Position numbers and translations under genes: made by a program. DNA of 64,000 bases, taken from positions 56,214,872-56,278,871 of the forward strand of contig OW121852.1 of NCBI GenBank assembly GCA_933228895.1, given 5' to 3'. Of the stretch, positions 1-12,300 are shown in pieces (the stretch's first letter is position 1; each line of letters opens with the position of its first letter). The notes beneath the pieces were generated by a model. It searched no databases. It had not been told where the DNA came from and was given only the letters and a program-made list of their open reading frames with translations. This DNA is from Platycnemis pennipes. Its lineage: Eukaryota; Arthropoda; Insecta; Odonata; Platycnemididae.

Positions 1-2070
1 GCTATCTGTGAAGTGATCAAGTCAGACGATCATTTTTAAGCTATCATTTGAGCTATCCCTGAAAAGGGACGTAAAAAATGATTGTGTGATTCAGGCTTTA
101 GTCATAATAAATCAACTGCATAAATATACCTCAGATACTAGGTAATTAGCTTTAATGGAGTGCACCATCTGCTTGGAAGCATCCACAGCACCATTAGTTG
201 CAGGTAGAGGAAAGAGTGTGACGTCGGGCATATAATTTACTGGCATGCAATAGTTTTTGCACCGCTGGATTTTTCCCCTTTTTAATTAATGAGGAAAAAT
301 ACTTAACATCGCTTCAAAATCGAAGGGCTTAAAATGCTCTCCAGTATAAAAATTTTGATCAAGACAATAAAAACATCATACAAAATTACGAAATAATTGT
401 TGTCTTTGGTCAAATCAGCTTGCATTGATGAAATTGCACTATTTGATGAAAATTATTTTGATGTGTCATAAAAATGATAACAAATAGGGGAAAAGCAGTG
501 TCAACAAGAAATGTTATATTCTGTGTAGTGGTTTTAAAATAAATTTTATTTTTTTAATGAAAAAAGCAAAAATTTTTCTTTTTAATGGAAAAATATTGTA
601 TTTTTACCTCTCAGTTTATTTTCTTGTGTCTCACAAAACATAAAAATGCACTTATTTCCCAGTTTTTTATCTGAAAATTGCATTTCAGTATACAAACCGT
701 TCGTAAGTGGTGTCAACAAAAAAATCATGTTTTTGAATTGTTTTAGGGGTTGTTTTCCCCCATAAATAGCTGTGAATAAAAATTGTAAAAAAATATGGCA
801 GACTCTGCTAGTTGTTTGCCATCTTGGAATTAAGTAGTACCAAATTGATAATGAAGTGCTTCAAGAATGGATACCCCTTTGACGAGAGCTTACAATTATT
901 AACCGAAACCTATGTAGGTAGCTATGATATATGTATATCAACTAGTATTTGCATCATACAGATTTGATTTTAAAACAGAGTCTAGTGATTTAACACACAT
1001 TATTGTGAATATTATTCTGAGTCAGGATATAAGCTCTTGTAAAAGCCACATTCTCATTTTTACAATACAGTGATTTAAGAGTGCTAACATATTTTTTTAT
1101 GATTCCTTTTGTTTTCTCCAGTCAAATCTTACCACCTGAAAATGAAAATGTGATGTTCCTGTCATGGAAGCCAGTAGAGGCCTGTTGATTATAGTAGTCA
1201 ACGGTGTGGTCCTCAGCCTTGTGTCCAATGCCTTTCCTCGATGTGTTGACGGCACTGTGATGTGTAGGAGCCAGTTTTATGGTGAAAAGCTAAATTTCAG
1301 CATTGCAAGTTGATGGAAGATAGTGGACTGCCTTGTACATACTGAGAGTGCTTACATTAAGTTTGTGATGCCCCTCTGTGAAATGGGTCCACCTTGAATT
1401 TCTGGAGATGCTATACATATGATTGGTTTGGTATTGTACAGTCTGTTATATACAAGATATTTCAATGCATGGCATGGTGTTAAAAGTGACATCTGGGACT
1501 GGTAAGTGGAAATAGGTTTTTTATATGCAATGGTATAAAGCATAACTGGGAAGAAAGGGAAATGAGACTGACCAGCATCTCAAGTCACTTGCAAATATTA
1601 TTTTTTACACTGTGATACATTGTGTATGCCATATATCATGGAGGAAATAACCCAGTGCTTACTTTTACTTGTTTAGTTTACCTCCATGTATCTTTCATTA
1701 TTAGAAAGTAATTGAAATGAATAGGACTTCATCACAAACTCTCCTCCACTTTGGTATATGGTGTGGTGGATTTGAATCATCATTATGGTATAATAAATTG
1801 TATCACAGGTGAGCCCAGAACTTTGTTTTGATTTTCATCTAAATCCTTTGACAGAACACATATCTTACCAAGGCTATATGAACAAAAATACAACAGACAT
1901 ATGTTTTCCCAGTGTAGTGAACAACTCGCCCTAGCGGGAATTAAATCATCATAAGAGTTGAATCATTGTGAATAGGACCACCATTGAAGCCAGCTTGAAT
2001 GTTAATGTACTTAAAGAGAAAATATTGAATTAATTACAATGGTATGATTGCATGTTTATTTTTATTCTAT
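1..2070. other. AT-rich upstream DNA, no gene recognised
   Basis: No long open frame, splice pattern, tRNA or complete transposon was recognised. The short frames look random. Confidence 0.5.
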
Positions 2071-2078
2071 GAAATAGC

Positions 2079-2346
2079 CAGTGGTGTACAGAAGGACTGG
2101 GTTTTAGGGTTTAAACCCTCCCAAAAAACATTCCCCTAATTTACTAATACTGTAATATTTTGTATAATTTGCACTAGCATTTAGAATTTTGCTTATTGGG
2201 CTGAAAAATATAGTTGAACTGTCTTCAAGAAAGAAGAAAGTTTATTTAATTATTGTATTAGTGAATAATAATCAAAATATCATTTTATGATGATGCACAT
2301 AAATATTAATGAAACCCCCTAGAACGAAATCCCGTGTACGCCACTG
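2079..2346. mobile_element. hAT-type MITE with 8-bp target duplication
   Basis: Ends are imperfect inverted repeats, CAGTGGTGTACA at the left and GTACGCCACTG at the right. They are flanked by the perfect 8-bp repeat gaaatagc (2071-2078 and 2347-2354). Length 268 bp, no coding capacity. The CAGTG termini plus 8-bp duplication indicate the hAT superfamily. Confidence 0.7.
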
Positions 2347-2928
2347 GAAATAGCTTCTTGCATTGATGCATTTATAGTGAAATAAACTGTTTGATAAGAT
2401 TTAATAAGTTCAATTCATTATACAAAAAAGTGATTATGTATGACTCATCAATACAGAAACAGACAAACTCTCAACATAGTGAATAGTGATGCCTAATGCA
2501 ATTAATTAAAAATATTTTACAATATCTTTTTAATTTTACTTCCTTTGATGCAAATACATACATATTTTTGAAACATGAAAGTGTCATTGTAAAGAGTTCT
2601 ATGTGTAGTGTGGGTAAATAATGCTCTATTCATAAAATGACTCTTTTCAGGCTCGTATATGTTCTGATAACATTGGCAACCCTTCTAGTTGACATTAAGC
2701 AGAGTTACCCACAGTATGTTATGCACAATAGCAAGATTTCAAGGAGAAAAAAAAACATCCACTTTGGCCGGCATCACAGTCTAGGTGAATGATTTTTTTC
2801 TCTGCTGAAATCTTGCTGTTATCTGAACCATATAAAGCGGAAGGTAGATAAGGTGAGTTAAAGGTAAAATCTGGTCATTTATCTGTGAGAAGTTCTTGGG
2901 ATCGCCACCGGGTCAGGGATTGCAGGGT

Positions 2929-2971
2929 TGCCGACGTTTCGATGTCCGACTCGGCCATCGTCCTCAGGGCA
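2929..2971 (-). ncRNA. Hammerhead-ribozyme-like motif, left Penelope arm
   Basis: Inverted copy of the motif at 3907-3949, with the same core, stems and extra C, on the opposite strand. Confidence 0.5.
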
Positions 2972-3906
2972 GAGAGTGTCGAGGAGGAAATTTTGGCCAG
3001 CTTATATAGGGTTCCTCCGGGGTCAGGTAACTCCTGATTGGTCCATGTTGAAGCTCGTCACTGATTGGCTGGCGTGCGGCTGGTGTTTACGCTTGCTCTC
3101 CTGGATTGTTTTGAGCACGGGTTTCCAGGTGTTGCTCAAGGAGTAACCATTATCTTTATTGAAATTGTTCGTTGCCAGTCTAATTTCAATGGATTCCTTG
3201 ATAAGTCGATCCCAAATACCGTTGGACCGGCAGAGCTGCTTGGCTTCGTCAAATCGCACCGTGTTGTTGCATTCAGTCTAGTGTTCTGCAATGGCTGATT
3301 TCTCGGGCTGTCCGGGGCGGAGGTGGCACTTATGTTCCTTCAGCCGCGTTTCTATGGTGCGTCTCTCCCATGTAGACCTTCCCGCACCCACAGGGAACCT
3401 GGTAGACACCAGGTGTTTTTAATCTCACCGGATCCTTTGCCCTCACGAGTAGATCCCTGATCTTTTGTGGAGGTTTGTGGATGGCCTGGATGTTGTATTT
3501 CTTAAGTATTCTTGCCACTTTCCCGACACTGAAGAGATGTAAGGCAGGCATGCCTTGGCAATTGGTTCTTCCCTGCTGTCCTGCGTCCCAGGGTCGTGGT
3601 GTGAGATGGACCTTTTTAGGGCCAAGGAAATTTGTCTCTCCTCATACCCGTTCTGTAGGAAGGTTTTCTTCAGACACCGTAACTCCGGTGTCAGGCTCTC
3701 TTTGTCTGAAATGGACACAGCTCAGTGAATCAGACTAGTCATGACTGCCATTCGCTGCGAAGGGTCATGGGAATGGAATGAATGAAGGGATTGTGCTGCC
3801 TCACGCCAGCCAATCAGAGACGAGCTTCAACATGGACCAATCAAGAGTCACCTGACCCCGGAGGAACCCTATATAAGCTGGCCAAAATTTCCTCCTCGAC
3901 ACTCTC

Positions 3907-3949
3907 TGCCCTGAGGACGATGGCCGAGTCGGACATCGAAACGTCGGCA
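3907..3949 (+). ncRNA. Hammerhead-ribozyme-like motif, right Penelope arm
   Basis: Core CTGAGGA (3911-3917), a 4-bp stem II GATG/CATC (3919-3922 with 3934-3937), GAAAC (3938-3942) and GTC (3943-3945). TGCC (3907-3910) can pair with GGCA (3946-3949) as stem I. One extra C (3918) sits between the core and stem II. Very short stem III hammerheads are known from Penelope-like elements. Activity is not shown. Confidence 0.5.
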
Positions 3950-4018
3950 ACCCTGCAATCCCTGACCCGGTGGCGATCCCAAGAACTTCTCACAGATAAG
4001 ATAAGATGGGCTAACAGA

Positions 4019-4260
4019 AGTTGTTAGTTGCCTTCACTATTTTGATGGCCTCTCTTATCATTAGGACGTCTCATCTTTATGTTATTGTTATTTCCCAAGA
4101 TTGAAAAGGGAGGCCATCGAAATAGTGAAGGCACCTAACAACTTGAATCAAGAGAACGGATATCCATTGCACAGTGTGTGGAAAAGGTCTCTCCGCCATC
4201 GACCAATCGAGGAGTAGCTACAAGACCAGACCTCCTATATATAGGTGGCGAAACTGTTGT
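4019..4260. mobile_element. Foldback remnant of a second Penelope-like family
   Basis: The + strand at about 4106-4222 encodes a C-terminal tail, REAIEIVKAPNNLNQENGYP then LHSVWKRSL, homologous to the tail of the neighbouring Penelope fragment but clearly a different family. An inverted copy of its first 38 bp lies at 4019-4056, giving a small foldback. A TATA-like cctatatata follows at about 4231. Confidence 0.55.
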
Positions 4261-5699
4261 CAAGCAAAGTCAACATACGCGGAGCAATCCCGAAAGAAAT
4301 GCAGAGCCATTGTCTGGTGTTAATCAGAAAATCACCTATAACTTTGCTATGAACATAAATAAAGCAAAGTATTACTTTTGCCAAATAAATTGTATATTTT
4401 TAATCTAAAAAGAATTGAATTTATAATTAAAAAAGAATGATTCTTAAAATAATTCCACAGATTATTTCTGTTAGCCCAAATGCTACAGCCTGAGTGCTAT
4501 CAGGCTTGGGTCCCAGAGTAAAAGGATGCAGCCTGAGGCATTCCTGGGCTTGGGCTTCAAATTGTTTAAGATTTGTTTTCCTAATATTGACCATGATTTG
4601 CTTCTAATTGGTAACATTCTGTTAATAAAGAGCATCAAGGACTTGATCAAGGAAATGGCAATAGAGGGAATTAGAAGGCAGGAGGAGTGGCTGCAGCAGG
4701 CAGTAAGGGGCAGGGTGTTTGAGGGATGTGATGGAGGAAAGAAAACTGCCGGGCAGAGGGAGGAGAAGAATTGGTAGTTTATACAGAATGATGGGAGGTA
4801 AGAAGGTATGAACAACTAAAGGAGGGTATCCTCAAAAAGGTGGGCAACACAGAGTTTTGTGTCCATTTAAACCTATATGAAATAGCATATCATTAATAAT
4901 AATAATATAGAAGTGATCACTTGAGCCGTGAGTGACAAAGTAAATGATAGGTATCCTGAAGCCCGATTAATGAAATTATGAGCTAACACTTGGGCCTGAT
5001 GCCCCAATAAAAATCATAACAGGGCAATTTTGCTTTGAACTATTAGTCCTCTGCAAAGTAAATTAGAAACCCCTTCAGCTTACCAAGCCCAAACATTGGC
5101 CTGAACTGATAATCCCTGGGATCATACTGTTAAACTCTAGATTTTTTTCTTCTGGGGAGGGTCTGCTTGCTTGCATGTAATTGGTTTCCATGTCAATTGC
5201 TCAAAATATGTACTTTAAATTAACAACGGTGATGCTATTTCTAGGTAGATTACCTTTTTCATTACACTTGATTGACCTCCATACCTCTACCGTGGTGCTC
5301 TTCTCCCCTGTCTGCAAGTGGTGGGCAGGTTAAATGTGAGTTGGCATAATGTATCTAAAGAGGTCTTAGTGCCAGGGGGCTCCAGAAGGCCTCTGCCCCA
5401 TCCATGACTCTGTGATGCACACACAGCATATAAGGTTGGTCACCAGTTTTTCCAAAAAAATCTCAATCTTTTCTTTGTTAAAAACCCTGCGTATAACATC
5501 CCGGCTTATAAAGTTTTTCCGCTTATAAGGTCTGTTCTCCATAATTTCAAGTTTCATTTATAACGTTTTCAGCAAAAATATCTAAGATTTTTGGCAGTTT
5601 CGTAGTTTTTTCTACCATATTCTCTAGAGTTTTTATGCTAAAATGAGGGTACCCACAAGGTAAGGGATAACCAGATTGAGGATACTGGGTAGACAAGAA
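4261..5699. other. Upstream DNA, no feature recognised
   Basis: No supported gene. Two complementary open frames around 4483-4815 have no family resemblance and are treated as chance. Confidence 0.4.
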
Positions 5700-5703
5700 C
5701 TAA

Positions 5704-6038
5704 CCCTTTCGAGCCGAGCATCTGGTATATACTGCATATAAGTACTTACTATGGTAGCCGGAGATTTTCATACTCAAAATGCTTTCAAGTTTGCAACAAA
5801 TGATAGTTTAAAAATGTCAACTCTGACTACAATTAATTGACCGCAACCACATGCTTTGAAATGATCAGTTTATGACTCAAAAGGTTGAGATCCTTTGCCC
5901 AGGAAAGGGACAAAAGGGTGGCATTGCCTCTCCAGAAGGGTTTTCCCTTTGTAAGGTCCTCCCATAGGGTGGCACACACTCTGAAGGAGCTCCGTACACT
6001 GAGAAAATTTTCATGAGAAGTGTGGTGGTACGAAAGGG
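5704..6038. mobile_element. piggyBac-type MITE
   Basis: Termini CCCTTTCG and CGAAAGGG are flanked by ctaa (5700-5703) and ttaa (6039-6042), an eroded TTAA target duplication. 335 bp, non-coding. Confidence 0.6.
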
Positions 6039-6394
6039 TTAACACTTGCAGCCAAAGTTTCGTCGGATTTATCCTTTCATGCTTGTCTGCGCAAACAAAA
6101 AATGCAGTTTGCTAATGGAAGTGTAAAATGAAACAAAGTATTTCATCCCCTCATCGTTGATGTGAAGTACAAAATGGATTTTGAAGATAGCAAATATGGT
6201 GAATATGTAAAAATAAAGATTTTTCCCACATACAAAGTGACTACTTTAAAACTTATTCTTCTATCATCAGATGAAACGTTTATCTGTAGTCATGAGCTTA
6301 TGGTTTTAAAGTACTTAAAATAAATTTTTTGTGCAAAAAAACCTATTCTAGCCCATATAACCCAAAAGTACTCCACTTCTGTTCATACCCACAT

Positions 6395-6464
6395 ATATAG
6401 TTTCCTGCTTATAATGTTGGTCCAGGGCAACAACCAAGGCTGGTGCTATATTGAGGTTATACTG
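6395..6464. mobile_element. Solo end of a Tigger-like DNA transposon
   Basis: The sequence ends gaggttatactg followed by TA, the mirror of a CAGTATAACCTC terminus typical of Tigger/pogo elements. No matching left end was found. Confidence 0.3.
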
Positions 6465-7499
6465 TATTATTTTCAGGGTTGAAATTCTCTTTTAAAAGGA
6501 AATCAGTGAATTATTTTAACCTATAACTGTATAAAATACAGTAATAAATAACCTCTGATTGTGGAGGTTCGAGGAAAATGGTGTTTGAGAATATAAAGTT
6601 GTATTCTATGTGGGTTAACTGATGTGATCTTTGTTTAAGAAGAAATTTCTGATTTTGACAAATTAAGCCTACTTTTTGGCTTTTTCTGGTACTCAGTCCA
6701 TTTAAGAGATGGGATAGAGGTTTTTTCGGCTCATGGTACATACCCTAATGTTTACAAAACTGTAGATAATTACTGTTTTAGGAAAATCCTGTACATGTTC
6801 ATGATACACACATCTGCAACAGCAAGATAAATATTATTCTTTTTTTAAGGGAAGAATATTTTGTAATAAATTCATTATGTACTTCTTCTTAATCTTAGCT
6901 TGATCAAGGAAAGTTCTGTTCTTCTGTACACCACTCAGTTGTGGTTGTAAAGAGGTTCTGGAGATTGAGGTCAGTGTAACCTTATGTGTGCCCAACTGTA
7001 ATTCAAATTGCATATTAGTTCACAAATAGGTACATTTTATGCACAGTGGTATAGAAAATAATAAATAGGCGCAGTAAGAATGGCCATTAAATACAACTCC
7101 TATTACTATGAAAAAAGACGTCCTCATTTGGTAATGATATTTAGGTCACCTAAAACACCCACCCAACCCACCTAAAGTGTTTTTCCTCTATCCATTGTTT
7201 TTAAGTTTATTTCAAGGCATGTAAAATAATATTTAATATCTTTTAGAGATTACGTATTTCCAAAATCCAATTGACTCTTATAAAAACCTTGGTTTGTGGT
7301 TTTTGGATCATCAGTGTGATCTAGCCTCTTTAAAACCATTTAAGACTGCCTCTTTAAACCTGTCAGCACTATCTTGCGGCGAATGTTGTAACTATTCCTT
7401 GGCCGGCGAATGTGTATCTCCAAATGTATGTGCCCGTGTATCTGTGAAAATTAACAGTTGAGGCCACGAAAGCACACCTTTGCCGAAATTTTTGGTGTT
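6465..7499. other. Proximal upstream region of stc
   Basis: AT-rich with a local rise in GC and CpG from about 7370 towards the presumed first exon. No repeat or other gene recognised. It may contain promoter elements, none of which can be defined. Confidence 0.35.
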
Positions 7500-7543
7500 C
7501 GTTCGTCAGTATTCGTTACGGACTGTATCAGACGTTCGTTGAG
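7500..7543 (+). promoter_or_regulatory. Probable 5' UTR exon and core promoter
   Basis: A splice donor (GAG|gtgaga) follows 7543 and a pyrimidine-rich acceptor ends at 7800, so a short non-coding first exon is likely. An initiator-like TCAGT lies at 7506-7510. No TATA box is evident. The true transcription start is not determined. Confidence 0.35.
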
Positions 7544-7800
7544 GTGAGAGAATTTTGTAATTATGATTGTACGCAGTTGTTGTTTTTTTATCGTTTTATA
7601 ATTGCGTAAGTTGTATGGCTACTTCTTTAGAATCTCGAGAGGTTTGTGATAATAATGATTGTGTAACCTCAGACACGTATGGCCATGTTTCACGAGTGAG
7701 TGAAACATTTATTCAGTGCTGTAAGCTAATCAGCCTTGAAGTAAAAAAAAGAATCTGAGAGGTGGATGGGTATTAAAGTAATGTTATTTACGTCTTTCAG

Positions 7801-9386
7801 GCGTGGCGATTTTTGAAGACAACGCTTCGCCATGGAGAATTGGAATAATTCCTATTATTTTGATGGGGATCCCATGGATTTTTTTGGAATGTATGGCCAT
7901 CAGCAGCAAGAAGCAGTGCAGTGTGGCTCAATGACTGATTATAATCAGATTCCAATGTTAAGTCCACTACCTATACCACCTGCCATCCAGCCGACACCAT
8001 TGGAGTATGTGGAAAGACATTTAATGTCTCAAAATCATCCTTCCCCTGGAGTTCATCATGACAACTCTAATATCCCCCTGTATGTCCCCCACGTTGGTGG
8101 GAGGGAAAACAATATGATCGATCATTACAGTGGGATATCTTATGCCCCACTACCTTCCGTTCCATGTGAACCGCCACAGTGTGAATGGTTCGCACCTCCT
8201 GTTTCAGCGCCATATGATCATTCAATTTCTGGATCCACGAGAGGTGGTCGCTCTATAAACTGCGGCAGAATACGCTCCAATAATCGTGCGAGTGGAGGAC
8301 GAATATTCAGTAGTAGAGGCAACCATCGGGTGAGGTCAGCCGAATTCGCCAAACCGGACTCAGAAGACTACTCAAAAAGAAATGACATGGAAAACACGAG
8401 AACCTCAGAAACACAATCTTATTCTTATGACAGTATAAGAGGTTTCAAAGGGAACGGGCGGAAAAGGATCGGTGGGAATACTCGGAGTCGCGGAGGTATT
8501 CGTGGAGGATCTCGTGGTATGACATCGTCTCGTAATGACACAGGACCGTCTGGTAGCTTTGATAATTCGAACGTTCGCGAAGAAAGACATTGGGAGCGTC
8601 GTAGAGCCCTTGGTGAAGCTTCTGCTTTGGTCTACCCTCAATCTAGCGAAAGGAACAGCCAACGTCAGCATGGAAACGGACCGAAAGAAAATTTCAGGAA
8701 TCCTAATGAGAATGTTAGAGGTGGCTCAGAAAATGAAAGAAACCGGCCCATGAATGGAAGAAAGTCGGCGGTTGATGGCAGCGGCAATCTGGATAGTGAT
8801 CCCAGCCAGATGGATGGCGAGAAGTATGAAAACGAAAACTGCCTGCCTCACTATGACGGCGGAAGGACAAGGACGGGTGGTCGTAGGAACTTAGGAGAAA
8901 ATATGAGGGGTACGAATGACTACGGAAGAAATCAAAGGGAAGGACGGAGGAACCAGACAGATAACGCAAGAAGTAAATCTGAGACATGGAGAGGTTCTGG
9001 TCGTGATTGGCGATCTGGTGGCGATGGTTTCCGGCACCCAGACAGTGGCAGGCCAGGGTTTATTTCAAATGATCGAAAGAATCAAGCCGATTCCTGGAGG
9101 TTTCGTAAGGAACGTGATCAGGAACGTGAGGATGAATCGAAAGATAGGAGGAAAAATTTTGGAACTGATTCGCCCAGAAAGGTAGTCGAGGGTACTACCT
9201 ACAAGGTCAAGGAAACTGAAGCCAGCAGACGAGAAAAGCTAGAAGAAAACTTACGAAGAGGAAACTATGAGTGCATGGTATGCTGCGAGTCTGTGAGGCA
9301 GAGAGATACCATATGGAGCTGTGGCAATTGTTTCCATGTCTTCCATCTACGGTGCATAAAGCAATGGGCTCGTACTTCACGTGATG
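7801..9386 (+). CDS. stc: stc exon 2: start codon, RG-rich region, first half of RING finger
   Basis: Residues 1-518. The acceptor (cgtctttcag) ends at 7800 and 31 nt of 5' UTR precede ATG 7832. The encoded part has Arg/Gly/Asn-rich stretches with several RGG-like motifs around residues 135-235 and the first zinc ligands of the RING-type finger (C481, C484, C497, C500, H502, H505, C508). The donor is GATG|gtaagt. Reading through the donor gives a stop at 9434-9436, so retention of intron 2 would truncate the finger. The RG-rich part suggests RNA binding (inference). Confidence 0.95.
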
Positions 9387-12300
9387 GTAAGTTATCACAT
9401 CATGTAAGCCAAGTAGGAATTGTGCTCCTCGAATAGAATTACACTACTGTTTCTTAATTTCATGTCCGGTAACCTCACGGGTTTGAAATCGTTCAATGTC
9501 AATGTTAGTTCACATCTTGGAAATATAAATTGTTCAATAGAATTGGGAAAATGAATTTCTTGTTACGAATTCAATGATTTAGCTTAAGTGTTACTGAACA
9601 GTAATTCTGTAGTTTCAATGGGATGTTCTTTTCTTAGTTATCATTGTTCGGTATCCTACCGTTTTGGAAGGGTTTTCATTTGGTGCTAATACATACACAT
9701 GGTGCATATTCACTTCTCTTTTCAATATTTGATTGCTCCATTATTCAGGTCCTTTTCTCAGATTACCATACCTTCTACTTCTCTTCATCGAAGTTTCCCA
9801 TTCCATTCCTCTCTCTCAATCACTTATCTAGCATTCTTCAATATATTATCAGCGTCAATCTTTTCTTACAAAATTACTTTTTCCATTGATCTATGTTACC
9901 ACCTTATTTCTACCTACTACATCCTTTTGTTCCCCATCATCAATTACTTCCTTTCATTTTCCTCCCCATATCCACATTTCAAAATATTTTCTCATCATTT
10001 CTCCCAAGGTTCAGGTTACAGAACTATGTGATTCAATATCATATCAAGTGCTTTACTTACCTTTACTTAACATCTTTTCTAGCACAATTCTACCTACCTT
10101 TATCCTTGATGCAGCATAGGATGCCAAATTATCAATCTGTTCAATTCTTTGCCCCCCTAGTTTTTGTTCGGCTTTGATTTCGGTTTCTGGTAAAATCCTA
10201 CATATTACATAATTTTCATTCCATATCTCGTACACTTAACACATAAAGAGGTGGCAAATTATATCGGGACAGGGGAGGTCATGCACGGCCTAAAAGACGG
10301 CCTGTATATCAAGGTGACAGTGTTCTTTCTTTTAATCCAAATTAAAGATATTGCTAAATGTAATTGTATTTAATTTTCTATTAACTTACATTTTATTGTT
10401 CAAAAAAATAATTGTACATATTTTTAATTTATTTTCAATTACAATGTATAGGAAATTGAAAATACCAAAAACGTAGGAAGCAATGCATGTGTAACTAATA
10501 TGAAATATATGTTTAAAATAACCTTAATTTTAAAAATTTGTGCTGATTTTTACTGACACCACTTTGTGACAATTTGAAAAGTAGTAATCCATCTGCGAAA
10601 GATTACCAGTATGACATCATGCCTAGAGAAATTTAACAGTACAGTACATTTAATATCTCCCTGCCAGAGCTCAAAAGTAGGGACCTGCAGTAGTGAAATA
10701 AATGACTAGACTACATTTTCTATGTAATTAGTGTTAATATTTTTGGCTAGTTGGTAATAAAATGTAAAAAAAATAAGGTACTGAAAGGAAGAAGAGGCAA
10801 ACAATGATGACTAAAGTTGAATTATTGCAGTTTAACCATTTGACCTGATCTTTTAGACCATGCATGACCTCTTAAGGGTTAATCTGCAAAATGGCCATCA
10901 ACAATTTGAGTTCCTACCACCCAAGATTCTCCTCTGGCCATCTTTTCATATCCTCTCTGGTTAATATAAAAGTTTTGCATTTGTTTTCTATCACTGCTAT
11001 CATTGGCATGACATGCCCATTAACTGCTACCAGCTAACCTTGTCAAATACCCTCTCAAAGTTCATGAAGTGAGAAAAAAATGTGCACATTATACTTAACC
11101 CTTTCGCTACGAACGCCGTTTATAAACGCCGCTGATTTTTCACTCCTGTGAACGAAGGCCGTTTATAAACGCCGCAGATTTTTCTACGCAAGCGAATGAA
11201 GGGCGTCTTAAAACGTCGCTAGGGCCAGGTAGGCAGAAAAGGCCCAAGGTGTCATAAAGGACCCTTCCTCGCGGCTCTGAAGACCCTTCCTCGGCTTAGA
11301 GGCGGGGATTATCTCGACCCTTCTTCGCAGCGCGAGCCTCACACTCGGCAGTTGTTCGCGGTCACTTGTTTGTTTATGCAGTGGGAAAACCAAAATAATA
11401 TTTGTTTCTAAATCGCATTATTTAGTTCCAGAAGTTAATTCCTTATGTTTTTTTGAATCTCTAGAAATTTTAAACGGAACTCTAACGTTATTATTAACAG
11501 AGTTCACCTGTCAATGAGATTCAAACCGATTTGGGAGAATTTTTCATTGCAGTGAGGAACTAAGACGTATGTTTTTTTATGATTTGACGATAAGGTAGTA
11601 CCGATATTTTTCTCTCCGTTTTACTTGTTTATGAACATATATTGTAAAACAACTGTAACGGTAATACCACGCAACATACCGCGAAATCTAATACATCTAC
11701 ATTATAGGTTGAAAATCCCGCTGAAGGGTGTGGTTTACGTTAATTCATTAGCAGTCAATAAACTTTACTTTCTTGTAACTGAATCTTTTTGGTGTAACTG
11801 CCATTCAGCTATAAAAAGTATCTTTCAAGCTGAAAAGCATTCAAATTTGTTCTGTGTAATGCGGCTAAGAGTGATCATTATGTTGTAATCATTTATGTCA
11901 AAACTAGAAGAAAACCGCATGCGCGCGTGATGGAATATTTGGAGGTACAATATATAATTTCTAGGCAGAAAAATCTATCTCGCGCTACCATTGCGAATAT
12001 ATTTACATAAAAATGTTTCCTGATGAAGGTATAGCACCAAAAAAAGTGCATGTGCTTTTATATAAAACACGGGTATGGTTGGATTATGCGCGGACGTCTT
12101 CTATTGCGAAACAACAGAAATAATTATTATTGTAACCATTGATTTTATGTCTATTGTGCTAAATATCTTAATATTAACATTAGAATTTCGTTTAAAATCT
12201 CTAAATGGTATTTACAACAACAGGAATTTATTTGTGTATTAACCCCCACTTAAAGTCTTACTATTATTTATTTAACAAAAATCACTGTATTAAAAATAGT

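Larger units (their letters stand above)
2879..3999 (-). mobile_element. Penelope-like retroelement fragment with inverted terminal arms
   Basis: Arms of about 200 bp at 2879-3077 and 3801-3999 are near-identical inverted copies. Between them, on the - strand, is a decayed 3' coding part: a segment from about 3720 to 3445, then the GIY-YIG endonuclease start (TPGVYQVPCGCGKVYMGET, about 3410-3350), then a C-terminal tail FNKDNGYSLSNTWKPVLK near 3160-3110. Frameshifts and a stop interrupt it and the reverse transcriptase domain is missing, so it is 5' truncated. GVYxxPCxCGKxYxGxT is the usual Penelope GIY-YIG signature, and inverted or tandem pseudo-LTRs are typical of the group. Confidence 0.82.

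Noticed and set aside
4483..4815. 110-codon frame on the - strand and an overlapping + strand frame
   Set aside because: No recognisable family, low-complexity composition and no splice or promoter context.
9644..10177. Several overlapping + strand frames rich in Ser, Phe and Tyr
   Set aside because: They are antisense shadows of a pyrimidine-rich decayed LINE on the other strand.
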